From Ascochyta rabiei (taxonomy: Eukaryota; Ascomycota; Dothideomycetes; Pleosporales; Didymellaceae), in contig NC_082425.1 of the NCBI RefSeq assembly GCF_004011695.2, positions 620,001 through 684,000 of the forward strand: a stretch of DNA of 64,000 bases. Direction: 5' to 3'. Shown in pieces: positions 31,746 to 43,397 of the stretch (positions are counted from its first letter, which is position 1; each line of letters begins with the position of its first letter). The position numbers were made by a program, and so were the translations under genes. The notes under the pieces are model-generated. The model did not search any database, was not told the DNA's origin, and saw nothing but the letters and a program-made list of their open reading frames with translations.

Positions 31746-32578
31746 ACGGCGAGGTAATTGGCGAGGGAGTGGGTACGTTCTTACGATCTTTCGGCTCTGT
31801 GGACGGGCGAGGGAGGTTTCATGTTTATGGTTTCAGCATGCGGATACTGGCGTTGGGATACTCAAGGGCACTGGTCTTCCTTGTCATTGGGACAAGGGGA
31901 GCGGAGTTATGTAGCCAGGCTGCTACTGCGGCCTCAATGACACACGATTCACGCACACGATTCTCTGGCTCTCGCATACCAACGAGTGAAAGACGACGGA
32001 TAGGCAAGGTTGCAATAGCAACTGTTTATACACCACTAGTATGTGAGCTGTCACCATTCTTGTCAGACAGCAACGCATTTATTCTGAGCTGGGTTAGTCG
32101 CATCACATATACCAAGCAATGCATGGATTCTGGTTTGGATTCATCATATCGCTCACATCACTCACATCACTGACCTCACCATTCCAAGACGCCCTATTTG
32201 CGGTATCAATGAATTGATTCAAGACTTGTTTTTGGTCCAATGGGCCACGTCTAGGGAGTTGTAGGCTTCTATGTAGCATGAGAAGCCTTGCGCGTTCGCC
32301 AGTGGGGTATCGCGTATGATGATAGATGAGAAATCAAGACAGGAAATACCAAAAAAAAAAAAAAAAGCGATATCCACAAAGCAAATCTCGCCATCCAGTT
32401 GCTTGCTAGGATGCTACCGTAACGCCGACCTAATCCAACGGAATGTGTGCATGGATGAAACAATAGAATGGAAGTCGTGATGACCATGAGGCGTTCCCGC
32501 GGGACTGCCGCGGGATGGCCGTTGCTCACGGGTGGTGGGGAGCGTGAGGCTGAGACGAGACCCTGGCATGTGGGGAGC
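31746..32578. other. Intergenic region between convergent genes
   Basis: About 830 bases of 3' flank for CDC4 and the STEEP1-like gene. It holds a pure A-tract of 16 at 32351-32366 and no gene I can support. Confidence 0.5.
32351..32366. repeat. A16 homopolymer
   Basis: Sixteen consecutive A, an ordinary mononucleotide tract. There is no sign of a retroposed copy beside it. Confidence 0.9.
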
Positions 32579-33127
32579 CTACGCAGCGACAGCAGTCGCA
32601 GACGCCATGCCTGCGACACCACCACCACCACTGTTCGCCGCAGCACTTGCACTCTTCTTGTGGTTGATCATCTCCGAGGTTGTCATGAAACCACCGGGAA
32701 TGAGGAACACAATGTCGTCGCGGCGCCCTGTGCGATCTCCGCCGAACTGCGCCCAGTCCAGCTGGTAGCCCACGGCAAGGTTGCAGCGCCCGCAGCGCTG
32801 GAGGTAGCGCTTCTCGAAGCCGTCGTCGCTGGTCATCATCTCGGCGGAGCGCTCTTGGCGCGTGGAGAGAAGGAGGCCATAGTGGCCATTCGACGTCGAG
32901 TCCGACTTGTTCGACGAGGATGCAGGTGGGAGCGGCATGATGTGGGCCTTGTCTTGCGAATTCTGGCGTGTGGGAAGGGCGGGTAGAGGCGTGGTGGTAG
33001 CGAGGAGGAGGTGGCTGCACAGGCAGTGGTAGGTGTAGACTGTGTTGGAGGCTTGGAGAGTGATTTTGTCCTCAGCCGAAGGTGACGGCATGGCGAAGTA
33101 GGCGCGTGAAGACTGAACGATATCCAT
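32579..33127 (-). CDS. STEEP1-like domain protein
   Basis: A single-exon gene of 182 residues from the ATG at 33127; the frame upstream has no earlier ATG. Diagnostic segments of the STEEP1 (CXorf56-type) domain are 'YHCLCSHLLLAT', 'AHIMPLPP', 'NGHYGLLLSTRQERSAEMM', 'DDGFEKRYLQRCGRCNLAVG' and 'YQLDWAQFGG'. Two Cys pairs (CLCSH and CGRC) could bind zinc. In animals STEEP1 promotes exit of STING from the endoplasmic reticulum. Fungi have no STING, so the ancestral role must be different and is not known to me. The tail is Ala/Gly/Ser-rich with a polyglycine stretch. A TATA box is about 105 bp upstream. Confidence 0.82.
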   Translation of the reverse strand: MDIVQSSRAYFAMPSPSAEDKITLQASNTVYTYHCLCSHLLLATTTPLPALPTRQNSQDKAHIMPLPPASSSNKSDSTSNGHYGLLLSTRQERSAEMMTSDDGFEKRYLQRCGRCNLAVGYQLDWAQFGGDRTGRRDDIVFLIPGGFMTTSEMINHKKSASAAANSGGGGVAGMASATAVAA

Positions 33128-33230
33128 GGCGTCTTGGTAAGTATGTGTGTTGATTTCGAAAGTGAGCCAGTTGTGTGTGTTCGCGTTGTGGGCGTGGTGT
33201 CGCGGCAAGTGGGGCGCAACGCCTGGGGAC

Positions 33231-33236
33231 TTTATA
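33231..33236 (-). promoter_or_regulatory. TATA box of the STEEP1-like gene
   Basis: Reads TATAAA on the minus strand, about 105 bp upstream of the ATG at 33127. Confidence 0.5.
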
Positions 33237-33904
33237 TGGGGGTCGTAAGATTAACGTTGGAGACTGGACCACGGTATGGCTGGCAGCACCTGGTGTCTTA
33301 TAGGCAGCTGGCGTAAAAGGCGTTCAGGAAGAGGTCGGCTGGCGTGCAGAGTGTGGTACAAAAGCTTATGGATGCAGTCCGACGAGGGAAACCGAGCACT
33401 CTTAAGCCCGTCCGGATTGGGGTTGAAACGGAACTTCGCACGCTTAATGCTGACAAGAAGCAGGCCAAGCACTCGAGGTCGTGAGGGGCCGAGGGGCTCC
33501 TGCTCCAAATGGGCAGCCAAGGCGAGAGCCGTGGGTGCCTGAGCGAATGCGTGTGTTAGGATGAGGCTCAAAGGTCAAGTGGAGTCGCAGCACGTAGGAG
33601 GCGCCGTCGCTGCGTGAAACGGTATGCCGCAGCCAAGAGACGTACTCGGCCGTTCTGGGTGGGAAAAGGCAGCCGAGCTAAGAAAAGCCTGGCAAGCGCT
33701 TGTCCAAAAAGTCAACGAGAGGGTCCACAAGACGATTCACAGAAGCAGCACTGGACTGATAAGACGGTCGAGTGCGATGTGTTGAGATGCCCACGGCGAC
33801 CTCTGTGTGGTGGCGGGCGCTTTATACGCAGCGTGATTGCAGACCACTTGGGCGAGTTGCCAACAACCCCCCGAGGGCCGCCGTTACGGTCGCCACGACC
33901 ATCC

Positions 33905-33934
33905 GTGGAGAGTGGAGAGTGGGGAGTGGAGAGT
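33905..33934 (+). repeat. Short GTGGAGA-type tandem repeat
   Basis: About four imperfect copies of the 7-mer GTGGAGA, with one unit altered to GTGGGGA. Confidence 0.8.
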
Positions 33935-34207
33935 GTACCCATGTAAACAAAGATGGAAGTTGGAACGAATAGATTGCGCGCAACCCACCACGCGTTCCTG
34001 GCATGTGACACGGTTGCGCCTCCCCAAAGCACCCAGTCCACTCGCCTAGAGCTGCCCAGGTGCTGTCCCTGCATGCAAGTTGGGAAGGGAAGCTTTGGAG
34101 TTTCCACGCCCACTCTGTTTCGGAAGCGCTCGCGAGCGCTAACGCATTCTCTTGGCTGTGTGCTGAGGCAACGCTGCGACGGCCACGACTTTCTGCCAGC
34201 AAGCGGC

Positions 34208-34886
34208 ATGTCGATCACAAAGGATGTGGTCAGATTTGGCACCTTCGTGGTAACAAGTCAGGTGTGTATTACACTGGCTCCCCATTGGCGGCGCGCTGCC
34301 TAGCTGTGACGTGATGGAGTGAACAATACCGTGCACGCCGGCTCGCTTTTGGATTGTCTGCTTACAACTGCAGGTCTTCCATCTGACTCGTCTGTCATTC
34401 GCAATCGTAAACCTCAAACCACTGCTACCCGGCCACGTGCTGGTTTCACCTCGGCGGGTCGTGCCGCGCTTCAACGATCTTTCGGCCGCCGAGGTGCAAG
34501 ACCTCTTCCTGACCGTGCAGCGTGTGTCTCGCATGGTAGAGCGTGTCTTTGCTGCCTCGTCTCTGAATATAGCCATACAGGATGGTGCAGACGCGGGTCA
34601 GAGCGTCCCACACGTCCATGCCCACATCATCCCTCGAAAGAAGCATGACCTGGAGCACAAGGGCGGCACCGATGCTATATACGAGATGATGGAGAGCGAG
34701 GAAGCCCACCTCGGCAACCAGATGAGGGACAAGGAAAAGGCTGCTCAAGCTGACTTCGCCAAAGACGAGGAAAGAGTGAGGTTCCCGGCAGTGGACAATG
34801 ACAGTCGCAAGCCGAGGAGTGACGAAGAGATGCGGAAAGAGGCAGAATGGCTGGCAGAAGAGATGGCGAAGGATGAGCAAGTATAA
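34208..34886 (+). CDS. HNT2: HIT family hydrolase, FHIT type (dinucleoside triphosphate hydrolase)
   Basis: The exons are 34208-34261 and 34374-34886, giving 188 residues. The 112-nt intron is longer than its neighbours. The N-terminus 'VVRFGTFVVTSQ' joins to 'VFHLTRLSFAIVNLKPLLPG', matching FHIT strand order. 'HVLVSPRRVVPRFNDLSAAE' and 'NIAIQDGADAGQSVPHVHAH' follow, the latter with the histidine triad HVHAH and its nucleophilic central His. The enzyme splits Ap3A into AMP and ADP. The C-terminus after the triad is a charged, partly coiled extension of about 70 residues (EMMESEEAHLGNQMRDKEKA), longer than needed for catalysis, as is common in fungal members. The yeast counterpart is Hnt2. Confidence 0.9.
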
Positions 34887-35384
34887 AGTACTCTGAAGGT
34901 GACCAAACAACATAGTAAGGCTGAAGCAAATCACCACTACTACCTTTGCATGAGGGACATAGCCTCAAAAGCTGTTTGTCGAGTCTGTACTACCACCAAG
35001 CAGGTAGCACTGTAGTTCTTCCTGGGCCTTCAATCCTTGTCCTTCCTCATTCCTGGTTACCGTAACGACAGAGCAGCCTAACATCACACCCTCGAATTCC
35101 ACGTTCGGACATCGACAAAGAGGTGCGGAGGGCACTCGCCGAAGACAAGTTGCACAAAAGTGCACTGATAATTCCGTAGAGTTTAACCTGTCGACATGTC
35201 AACATGAATCTTGGCTCGCTACACGGGTTTTGTGTCTTCATCTTCACTTGCTCTTCCTTAGCCTTTCCACGCCTGAGCTTGGCACGCAACAACCACGGCT
35301 ATTCGTAAATCCGTCACGTCAGGCTCGCTGCGTCACAACACAACAACTACAAGAAAAAGAAGAGGGATATTGGCTACTTCCAGC
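34887..35384. other. Intergenic region
   Basis: About 500 bases between two plus-strand genes, with no feature beyond short unsupported open frames. Confidence 0.5.
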
Positions 35385-36471
35385 ATGACGAATCCGATCT
35401 GTGACTTGCCTCCGTCGCTCGCTGTCCTTACCACGAGCCTGCCTTCAATCATGCAGCCGACTACTTCGCCTTTTGCGCAGCTTCCTTCCGAATTGATGCG
35501 CCAGATCTTCATGGAACTTGTTCCACACAAAGTCACATTCGTATTCACTCAGCTGTACTCTTCTAGGGCTCGCAAGACGCGACGGTATGTCCAAGCTCAC
35601 TCGAGAGATAACTCGGAAAACTCGAGTGACTTACCTTATCATCCGTCATGCATTGTTCAAGCGGATCTAAGCACTTACGCCTCACTTTTACGCACATCTA
35701 GAATGTCCTACTTAGAATCTCGAGGTATGCCGTGCACTACTTGATGAGTAAGCTATACGCTAATGACTTTCCCCAGCTGTTCTGTACAGTACCAACCATT
35801 TCTCCTTTTCGAGTACTCTTTGTATGTCGAGAGGAAAGCTTGGTTTGATGCAGGCGCACAATCTCCGTGAAATCAGAAACATTGAACTTGTTCTTGAAAC
35901 GTATCGCCCAGCCGCGGAACATGAGCGGTTCCTCAAAAGCTTCGTGAAGATGATCAGTGCGCAGGGCGAAGATGCCTCCAACACGTCCATGCTCAAACGA
36001 CTGCAAGTAAGGCTCGAATACAGTGGACTGAACTGCAAGTACGAAGAACTCGCAGCAGCGAGCTCTGCTGCCGCTTGTGTATCCTATCTGTCCAACCGAA
36101 GCATAGAGAGTTGCATGTTTACTCTGGAAGCACTTACTGAACTTCCCAAGGTTGGACAGGTCAGAATATTCGGTCCTCCTGCCTGGCTTGTTCACTGTCT
36201 CGAAACCTGTATCCAAGACGGAGGAGGAAGCGCTGTCCCAGAGTTGTGTTGGCAGACCAGGAAGACCAAGCATCATGCGGCACACCACGGATCAGTGCGT
36301 TTGGCCGGACAGCCCATCCTAGACTGGCAACAGTTTGCTCAACGAAACGGCATTGCCTTGTTGGAGAATGTCACGGGTTTTTATCGACGACACAACACAA
36401 GTTGCCCTCGGCAAAGCATCGAGGTTATGTCCGCCTCAGTGGGAACAGTCGGTCGGTCCCAAGACCATTGA
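35385..36471 (+). CDS. F-box-like fungal protein
   Basis: The exons are 35385-35724 and 35777-36471, giving 344 residues. After a Ser/Thr-rich start the sequence 'FAQLPSELMRQIFMELVP' looks like an F-box. 'LLRTSRMSYLESRAVLYSTN' follows, a pattern found in many fungal proteins that begin with an F-box-like segment and go on to a family-specific body. That body includes 'NIELVLETYRPAAEHERFLK' and 'LQVRLEYSGLNCKYEELAAA'. It could serve in substrate recognition for ubiquitin ligases, but such fungal proteins are numerous and few have been studied. The last 30 or so residues are less certain, because another frame stays open to 36586 and a further short intron is possible. Confidence 0.65.
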
Positions 36472-36921
36472 AGTGATGAAGGAACTACGATGGCGTATGG
36501 GGGCGGCTAATGTCTACCACGCAGCAGTAGACATCGTAGCAGGAATTAGCCTAATGATTGTCGATCTTAGCAGTATGCCTGACTAGATGGCTCCGCGAGT
36601 CGAGCTGTGCATCCGTGCGAAGTAGTAGGGAGACGCGCGGGGACATTTGGGTTGTGCTATAGACTTCCTGGTACTTTGGAGCTGGAAGATACTGTGTGGG
36701 CCAACTATCAGTCTGAATGAATTAATTACATTAAACCTTGAACGGTTCTGAACGATGGTAAACTCAGTTGAAGATCCCACGTTCAAGAACGACTACACCA
36801 AGAAAGGCAAGGCGTCAACGGCCAGCACGCACCTGTGTCTCATCACAGCCTCCAGCCCCCACAATGTCTCTCATCAATCAACATTCCCCCTTGCCGTGGC
36901 CTCGAGCATTGTGACCGGAGC
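36472..36921. other. Intergenic region
   Basis: About 450 bases between two plus-strand genes. The open frame to 36586 may be a missed 3' end of the F-box-like gene. No other feature is seen. Confidence 0.45.
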
Positions 36922-38751
36922 ATGTCCAATCTTGCGCGTCCTGACGCGCCAAGAAGTTACAAAGATGAAGCAGACGGTACGAGAGCCGAAGATGCCGCCG
37001 ACGCCGATGAGGAAGCGCAATTGCTATTGAGAGAAGAGATGGAGTTCGAAGACAACGACCTAGCAAAGCAACCACCAGAAAAGAGGCCCGCTGGCTTCTC
37101 GGGTTTTCTAAGTGGGCCCCAACCTCCACGCACGCAAAAGATCAACCCCTTCTTTCCATCTTTCCAGAAGGGCCCTGCCAAGCTATTGAAGCGGCTGCTG
37201 CCACGTCAAAACCATCAGAACTTTCTCCTGAATGCAGTCTTAGTAGCTTGGCTCTTGCTTTTCGTGGGCTTCTTGGCTGCGGAATTGCCCACAGTCGCTG
37301 GCGACGGCAGGTATGTAGTCAACCTTGACTGTACTGACTCGCTCTGGAAACGCAAGAATGAGTGTGGTATCGATGGAGTCAATTGCCATCCTTTCAACAA
37401 CTTTTCTTTTGCTTTTCGGTGTCCATCGAAATGTGCAGATGTGCAGTTGCTCAATCCACATGCCGTTGGCCCTTTTGATGCCAACTACCGCCCTCTCGTT
37501 GTTGGTACCGAGACATACAGAGGTGACAGCTTTGTCTGTGGCTCTGCGATACATGCTGGACTCATCGGCAGCCGGAGTGGCGGTTGTGGTCGTGTCAACG
37601 TTGTTGGCGAATACAGCAACTTTACGAGCACGAAGAGTTATGGCATCGAATCCATCCCATTCGACTCGCGCTTCCCTCTGTCGTTCACTTTCACATCTGG
37701 TGATGGCTTCAAATGCGGAAGCGAATCTCGCTCGGCTTTGCTCTTCATCTCTCTTCTTGTTACCACCATACTCTCTGTACTCTCGACGGAGACCAAGATA
37801 TTTTTCCCCATCTTCATCATCCTCTTCGCACACGTCAGCTTTGTCTCCGATCCACCCCAGGCTTCATATCGTAACACCACGGTTCTGCCCGATCACCTCT
37901 CGATGTTCGCAAGACGACTGTTGCCAGCTTTGTTCGTCGCTGTCATCCTGTGGATGAGTGTGGTGAAACGCACACTATCTGGACTTGGCGCTCCCTTCGA
38001 GAAGACCATACTCTGGCTCGGCGGATTCTGGGTAGGAGCACTATCAAATTACACGCTTGACTGGATACCTATATCAAGGCTTACCGCCCACGATCTGGAA
38101 GCCCAACCTGGAGCCAAAGTGGCTCTGGCTGTCATCCTTGGTATACTTGTAATCATCATAGTCGGTCAGGTATATCATTTCTGGCTTGAAGGTCGTCTGC
38201 CGAGGTATCTCGGGTTGTTCGGACTGTTTGTTTTCGGCATCGTTTTCTGCCTCGCCATCCCTGGTGTCAACCTGAGAATCCATCATTACATCATCGGGCT
38301 ATTGTTGTTACCTGGAACAAGCATGCAGACACGGCCATCTTTGCTCTATCAAGGCGTACTGCTTGGTCTGTTCGTCAACGGAATCGCTCGTTGGGACTTC
38401 GACTCGATCCTCCAGACGACCGCTGCCCTTCGAGATGACGGCAAGTTCAACTCGCTTGTACCTGCGATGATTGAGCCTCTCGTCAACTATAGCACTACCC
38501 AAGGCTTGTTGGCGTCGTTCTCCTGGAAGTACCTGCCTGTAGGCGTGGACGGGATCAGCGTCTTGGTCAATGACGTGGAACGTTACCGTGCTTTCTCTGA
38601 CGAAAAAGCGAATGGTGGTCTGTTCGAGTGGAAGCGTCCGTCTAATGTGGCGGAAAACGAGTACTTTCGCTTTGCTTTTATCAAAAGTGGACGCACGTTG
38701 GATTACTCGAAGGCTGGGACACTTCTTAGCAATGGCTCCTGGACAATCTGA
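36922..38751 (+). CDS. LCCL domain multi-pass membrane protein
   Basis: A single-exon gene of 609 residues from the ATG at 36922. An acidic cytoplasmic N-terminus with 'EEAQLLLREEMEFEDND' leads to a first membrane helix, 'NAVLVAWLLLFVGFLAAEL'. The LCCL domain (about residues 140-260) comes next on the lumenal or outer side: 'FAFRCPSKCADVQLLNPHAV', 'VVGTETYRGDSFVCGSAIHA' and 'GLIGSRSGGCGRVNVVG', with its paired cysteines. Several further helices follow (for example 'SALLFISLLVTTILSVLS' and 'KVALAVILGILVIIIVG'), then a soluble C-terminus. LCCL domains are thought to bind ligands outside the cytoplasm, and fungi have a family with this same layout whose role is not established. The start at the second in-frame Met cluster avoids a poorly coding leader. 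Confidence 0.85.
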   Translation: MSNLARPDAPRSYKDEADGTRAEDAADADEEAQLLLREEMEFEDNDLAKQPPEKRPAGFSGFLSGPQPPRTQKINPFFPSFQKGPAKLLKRLLPRQNHQNFLLNAVLVAWLLLFVGFLAAELPTVAGDGRYVVNLDCTDSLWKRKNECGIDGVNCHPFNNFSFAFRCPSKCADVQLLNPHAVGPFDANYRPLVVGTETYRGDSFVCGSAIHAGLIGSRSGGCGRVNVVGEYSNFTSTKSYGIESIPFDSRFPLSFTFTSGDGFKCGSESRSALLFISLLVTTILSVLSTETKIFFPIFIILFAHVSFVSDPPQASYRNTTVLPDHLSMFARRLLPALFVAVILWMSVVKRTLSGLGAPFEKTILWLGGFWVGALSNYTLDWIPISRLTAHDLEAQPGAKVALAVILGILVIIIVGQVYHFWLEGRLPRYLGLFGLFVFGIVFCLAIPGVNLRIHHYIIGLLLLPGTSMQTRPSLLYQGVLLGLFVNGIARWDFDSILQTTAALRDDGKFNSLVPAMIEPLVNYSTTQGLLASFSWKYLPVGVDGISVLVNDVERYRAFSDEKANGGLFEWKRPSNVAENEYFRFAFIKSGRTLDYSKAGTLLSNGSWTI

Positions 38752-39170
38752 ACATAAATTCCTACTTCCCGAAATGATAAATCGAGATAAAGCTGCCAAG
38801 TTGTACTAGAGACCACTTGCTTTCTGGGCAGATAGATTGCCAGCCTTTGTTGTTGCAGTCCAATGCCAGTCCATGAAGCCAGACAGGTAAGAGAGAGAAG
38901 AGCAAGCAGGCGATGTACATAATTGTCAGCCTTAACCAGCACGAAACAATGACATTCTCGGCAGACTCGTCGCGTTGGACAAAGTGTATACGGCATCCCA
39001 GAATTTGTTGATAGCAACGAGGGGCGATAGGGCTGAACGCGCCAGCACGCGGGCACGTGGACCCCTGTCTAGCGTGGTTTGTGCTGGTAGGCGAGCCCAG
39101 TGAATCTCATTGCGGCGCCCCAAACAAAACAGCGGCCCAGCGACCAACAACAACAGCACATGCGGCCACC
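38752..39170. other. Intergenic region, SMC2 promoter
   Basis: About 420 bases between two plus-strand genes. A CAACAACAACAGC-like stretch lies just upstream of the SMC2 ATG; nothing else is seen. Confidence 0.5.
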
Positions 39171-42100
39171 ATGAAGATCACAGAGCTGGTCATAGACGTG
39201 AGTATGCTGTCGAGGTCGTGCGACAACGACTGACGCATTTCTAGGGCTACAAGTCGTATGCTGTTCGAACAGTCATCTCTGGCTGGTCTGTTTACCCCAA
39301 CGTCGCAAACCGTTCGAACGCTTACAGCAGGCAGGGACGACAGCTTCAACTCGATCACGGGACTGAACGGATCCGGGAAATCGAACATCCTCGACGCAAT
39401 ATGCTTCGTGCTGGGAATCACAAACCTGGGCGTCGTGCGAGCCCAGAATTTGCAGGTAGGCCAGACTGGGGGACGCGCACTCTGTACCCGCTGACCTGTC
39501 ATTTAGGACCTCATCTACAAGCGCGGTCAAGCAGGCGTCACCAAAGCCAGCGTCACCATTACCTTTGACAATCGTGACACCAAGAACAGCCCTGTGGGCT
39601 TCGAGAACCTCCCCTCCATCGCCGTGACGAGAACCATTGTGCTTGGCGGAGCAAGCAAATACCTGATCAACGGAAACCGCGCGCAGCAAAATACCGTCCA
39701 AAACCTGTTCCAGTCGGTGCAGCTCAATATCAACAATCCAAACTTCCTCATCATGCAAGGACGCGTGACAAAGGTGCTGAACATGAAGCCGGTCGAGATT
39801 CTTTCAATGCTGGAGGAGGCTGCAGGCACACGCATGTTCGAGGACAGGCGAGACAAGGCCTACAAGACCATGGCGAAGAAAGAGGGCAAGGTGCAGGAGA
39901 TCACAGAATTGCTGCGCGACGAGATCGACCCCAAGCTCGAGAAGCTGCGACAAGAAAAGCGCGCCTTCCTCGACTTCCAACAGACACAGAGCGAACTCGA
40001 GAAGCTCACAAAACTCGTCATCGCATACGACTACACACGCTTGCAAGAGCAACTGCAACAGTCTGGAGACGACCTGGAAGCCAAGAAGCAACGGACGAAA
40101 GACCTCGAGGAATCGACTGTGCGCATGAAGAAGGAGATTGAATTCCTGCAAGAAGACATCAAGAAAGTCAAGGCTACAAGAGAAAAGGAGCTTCGCAAAG
40201 GCGGTAAGTTCCAAGCGCTGGAAGAGGAGGTCAAAGCGAATTCGCATGAAGTTGTACGACTAGATACTGCTCTGGATCTGAAGAAGACTAGCATGGCCGA
40301 GGAGACCGATCAGAAAAAGAGCGTTGAGAAGAGCGTCAAAGAGCTAGAGAAGCAACTGCAGGGCAAGAAGATGGTGCACGAAAAGCTGCAAGAGAAGTAT
40401 CAGGCTGCGCGCGATGAGCTGGCAAAGCAGACTGAGGAAGTGGAGAAGAAGGAGGAGCTGTTGCAGACGCTACAAACCGGTGTTGCCTCGAAAGAGGGCC
40501 AGGAGAGCGGTTACCAAGGTCAACTCCAGGATGCGAGAAACCGAGTCAGCGCTGCAGCCACTGAACAAGAGCAAGCCAAGCTTAAGATCTCTCATCTCGA
40601 CAAGCAAATCAAGGATGATGAGCCTAAAGCTAAAAAAGCCAAGCAACAAAATTCGGGGCTGCTCAACGATCTCGAGGCACTGAAATCGCAGGCGCAGAAG
40701 CTCGAGGCTGACCTTACGAAAATGGGCTTCGATGAGAGCAAAGAGTCGGAAATGTACCAACAGGAGTCACACTTACAAGCCCGCATCCGCGAGCTGAAGC
40801 AGCAGGCGGATGAGCTGAGGCGGAAAGTCTCGAATATCGACTTCAGCTACAGCGATCCGTCTCCGAACTTCGATAGATCCAAGGTTAAGGGTCTAGTCGC
40901 TCAGCTCTTCACCTTGAAGAAAGAACACACCGACGCGGGTACTGCACTAGAAGTCTGTGCGGGTGGACGACTTTACAATGTGGTCGTTGACTCTGCCGCC
41001 ACTGGTAAACAGTTGCTAGAGAATGGCAGGCTAAAGAAGCGAGTCACCATCATCCCCCTTAACAAGATTGCTGCGTTCCGAGCGTCTGCACAGAAGATTG
41101 GCGCTGCGCAAAAGATTGCTCCCGGGAAAGTTGACCTTGCCTTGTCACTTGTAGGGTACGATGACGAAGTCACGGCCGCCATGGAATACGTATTCGGTTC
41201 GACACTCGTCTGCGAAGATGCAGAGACTGCTAAGCGTGTGACCTTCGATCCTGCAGTGCGCATGAGGAGTGTCACGTTCCAGGGCGATACCTATGACCCT
41301 GCAGGTACCCTGTCTGGTGGCAGTGCACCACAATCGAGTGGTGTTCTGGTCACGATGCAGAAGCTCAATGAGATTATGACCGAACTTCGATCCCAGGAGC
41401 AGCAGCTCCAGCAACTCCAGGCTACTGTAGCAAGAGAGAAAAAAAGAATGGATGCTGCGCGCAAAACGAAGCAGGAACTCGATCTCAAGAAGCATGAGAT
41501 CAAGCTTACAGAGGAGCAAATCAGCGGCAACTCTTCGTCGTCTGTACGTATCATCGTCGCAATCAGCCATAAATGCTAACGCTAGCTCAGATCATTCAAG
41601 CTATTGAAGAGATGAAGCAGAGTGTCGCCCAGCTGAAAGAGGATGTGAAAGCTGCTAAGGCCAGACAGGATGAGGCGAAAGCAGACATCAAGCGTATCGA
41701 GCGTGACATGAGCGAATTCAATAACAACAAAGACAGCAAGCTGGCGGAATTGCAGTCGTCACTCGAGAAGTTGAAGAAGGCCTTGAGCAAAAACAACGCA
41801 GCCATCAAGCCCTTGCAGTCAGAAGTGCGTGAGGCTATGGTGGAGTCTGAGCAGTGCGGCAGCGATCTTGCAGCAGCGCAAGAGCAGTTAGAGGATGTTC
41901 AGACAACGCTCAAGACACAACAGGAGGAAATCGATGAGCTCCTGGCGGAGCAGAAGCAGGCTCAAGATGCGCACGATATTGCACAGGCTCAATTAGCTGA
42001 TGAGCAGGCAAAGCTGACTGGCTTCGACGAGGAGCTCCGGTCTCTCGAAGACACTATTCGCGCAAAGAACTCGTCGATTACAGAAGGTGGGCTAGAGCAA

Positions 42101-42958
42101 CAAAGGCTTGCACACGAGATTGAGAAGTTCCACAAGGAGTCCGAAGGCGCAGCAGGGCGCATTGCCGCATTAGAGAAGGAACACGACTTCATCGCTAGCG
42201 ACGCCGAGCTCTTCGGCCGCTCAGGGACTGTCTACGACTTCCGAGGCGTCAACATGGCCGATTGCAAACCCAAACGCAAGGCTCTCGAAGAACGCTTCCA
42301 GCAACGCAAGAACAAGATCAATCCGAAGGTCATGGCCATGATTGACAATGTCGAGAAGAAGGAAGCTAGTCTCAAGACCAACATGGCAACGGTCATCAAA
42401 GATAAGAAGAAGATCGAGGATACGATTCTTAAGCTTGATGAATATAAGAAGGAGGCCCTGCACAAGACATGGACAAAGGTTAATGCCGACTTCGGCGCGA
42501 CCTTCAACTTGCTGTTGCCTGGTAGCTTTGCGAAATTGGACCCACCTGAGAACAAGACCATCTCGGATGGTTTGGAGGTCAAGGTCATGCTGGGCAAGGT
42601 CTGGAAGCAGTCCCTTACTGAGCTGTCTGGTGGTCAACGGTACTTTTTCCCTCCGTATCTCTCAACTTCATTTGCTAACGTTCTTCCCAGGTCTCTAATC
42701 GCGCTCTCGCTCATCATGGCACTACTCCAGTTCAAGCCAGCACCTATGTACATTCTGGACGAAGTTGACGCTGCGCTTGATATGTCACATACGCAGAACA
42801 TCGGTCAACTTATCAAGACGAGGTTCAAGGGCTCACAATTCATTGTGGTTTCTCTAAAGGATGGCATGTTTCAGAACGCAAATCGCATCTTCAAAACGCG
42901 TTTTGTTGATGGCACAAGTGTTGTGCAGGCGACAACTGCTGCTGCAGAGGCGAGGTAA
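39171..42958 (+). CDS. SMC2: Condensin subunit Smc2
   Basis: The exons are 39171-39197, 39245-39285, 39335-39455, 39507-41543, 41591-42639 and 42691-42958, giving 1180 residues (yeast Smc2 has 1170). The first three coding exons are small. The start '[18 protein letters not shown]' and Walker A 'GLNGSGKSN' (about residues 32-40) are typical. Coiled-coil arms flank a hinge (about residues 510-670) containing '[20 protein letters not shown]' and '[13 protein letters not shown]'. The C-terminal head has signature 'LSGGQR' and Walker B '[12 protein letters not shown]'. Smc2 pairs with Smc4 in condensin to compact mitotic chromosomes. '[19 protein letters not shown]' is a further SMC2 marker. Intron 2 uses an uncommon donor, GTCTGT; frame and protein alignment support it. 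Confidence 0.96.
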
Positions 42959-43397
42959 CGGTGAAGACGTTGTATAATGTGTCATGAAGCGTGGCTTGGG
43001 ATACCCGGTGCATATGGGCTGGTTTGGACGGATTTACTTTGCATAGCTTGGCGTTTGCGGCTTGTGTTCGGGGCTAAAGTCTGGATTGGTAAGTTGAGTA
43101 TGACTATCTACACCGTGAGTGGTCGCTGCTTCTTGGAACCTCTTCGTGTCTATCTCTCCTTCCCAATTGGGATGCCGAAAGCGCAAGCTTCTTTGGGCTG
43201 ATTCGAACCACAACAACGTCTCGTGCCCTTCAACATCGATCGTCACCCGCCTTTACCGCCTTCACAACACCTCATTCCTAGACTGACCGCTCTTCAGCCA
43301 GTTTGACGGCAAGTTTGCTGATCGCTGTATTCATGCGCACGCATACCGACGCGAGCGCCTGCTATCTGCTCCCTTGGCCTGTTTTCGAGCAGCGCCT
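42959..43397. other. Intergenic region
   Basis: About 440 bases between two plus-strand genes. A CT-rich tract occurs near 43255-43310; no other feature is seen. Confidence 0.5.

Larger units (their letters stand above)
33128..34207. other. Intergenic region between divergent genes
   Basis: About 1.1 kb. It holds the promoters of the STEEP1-like gene and the HIT gene, plus a short GTGGAGA-type tandem repeat at 33905-33934. The open frames here (for example 33614-33946 and 34242-33712) lack family signal. Confidence 0.5.

Noticed and set aside
32351..32366. A16 tract as the tail of a retroposed copy
   Set aside because: No target-site duplication or recognisable element body next to it.
33712..34242. 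176-residue minus-strand open frame between the STEEP1-like and HIT genes
   Set aside because: It runs into the first exon of the HIT gene antisense and shows no family features.
43195..43230. tRNA T-arm-like GATTCGAACC on the minus strand
   Set aside because: Flanking bases do not form T-stem or acceptor pairs.
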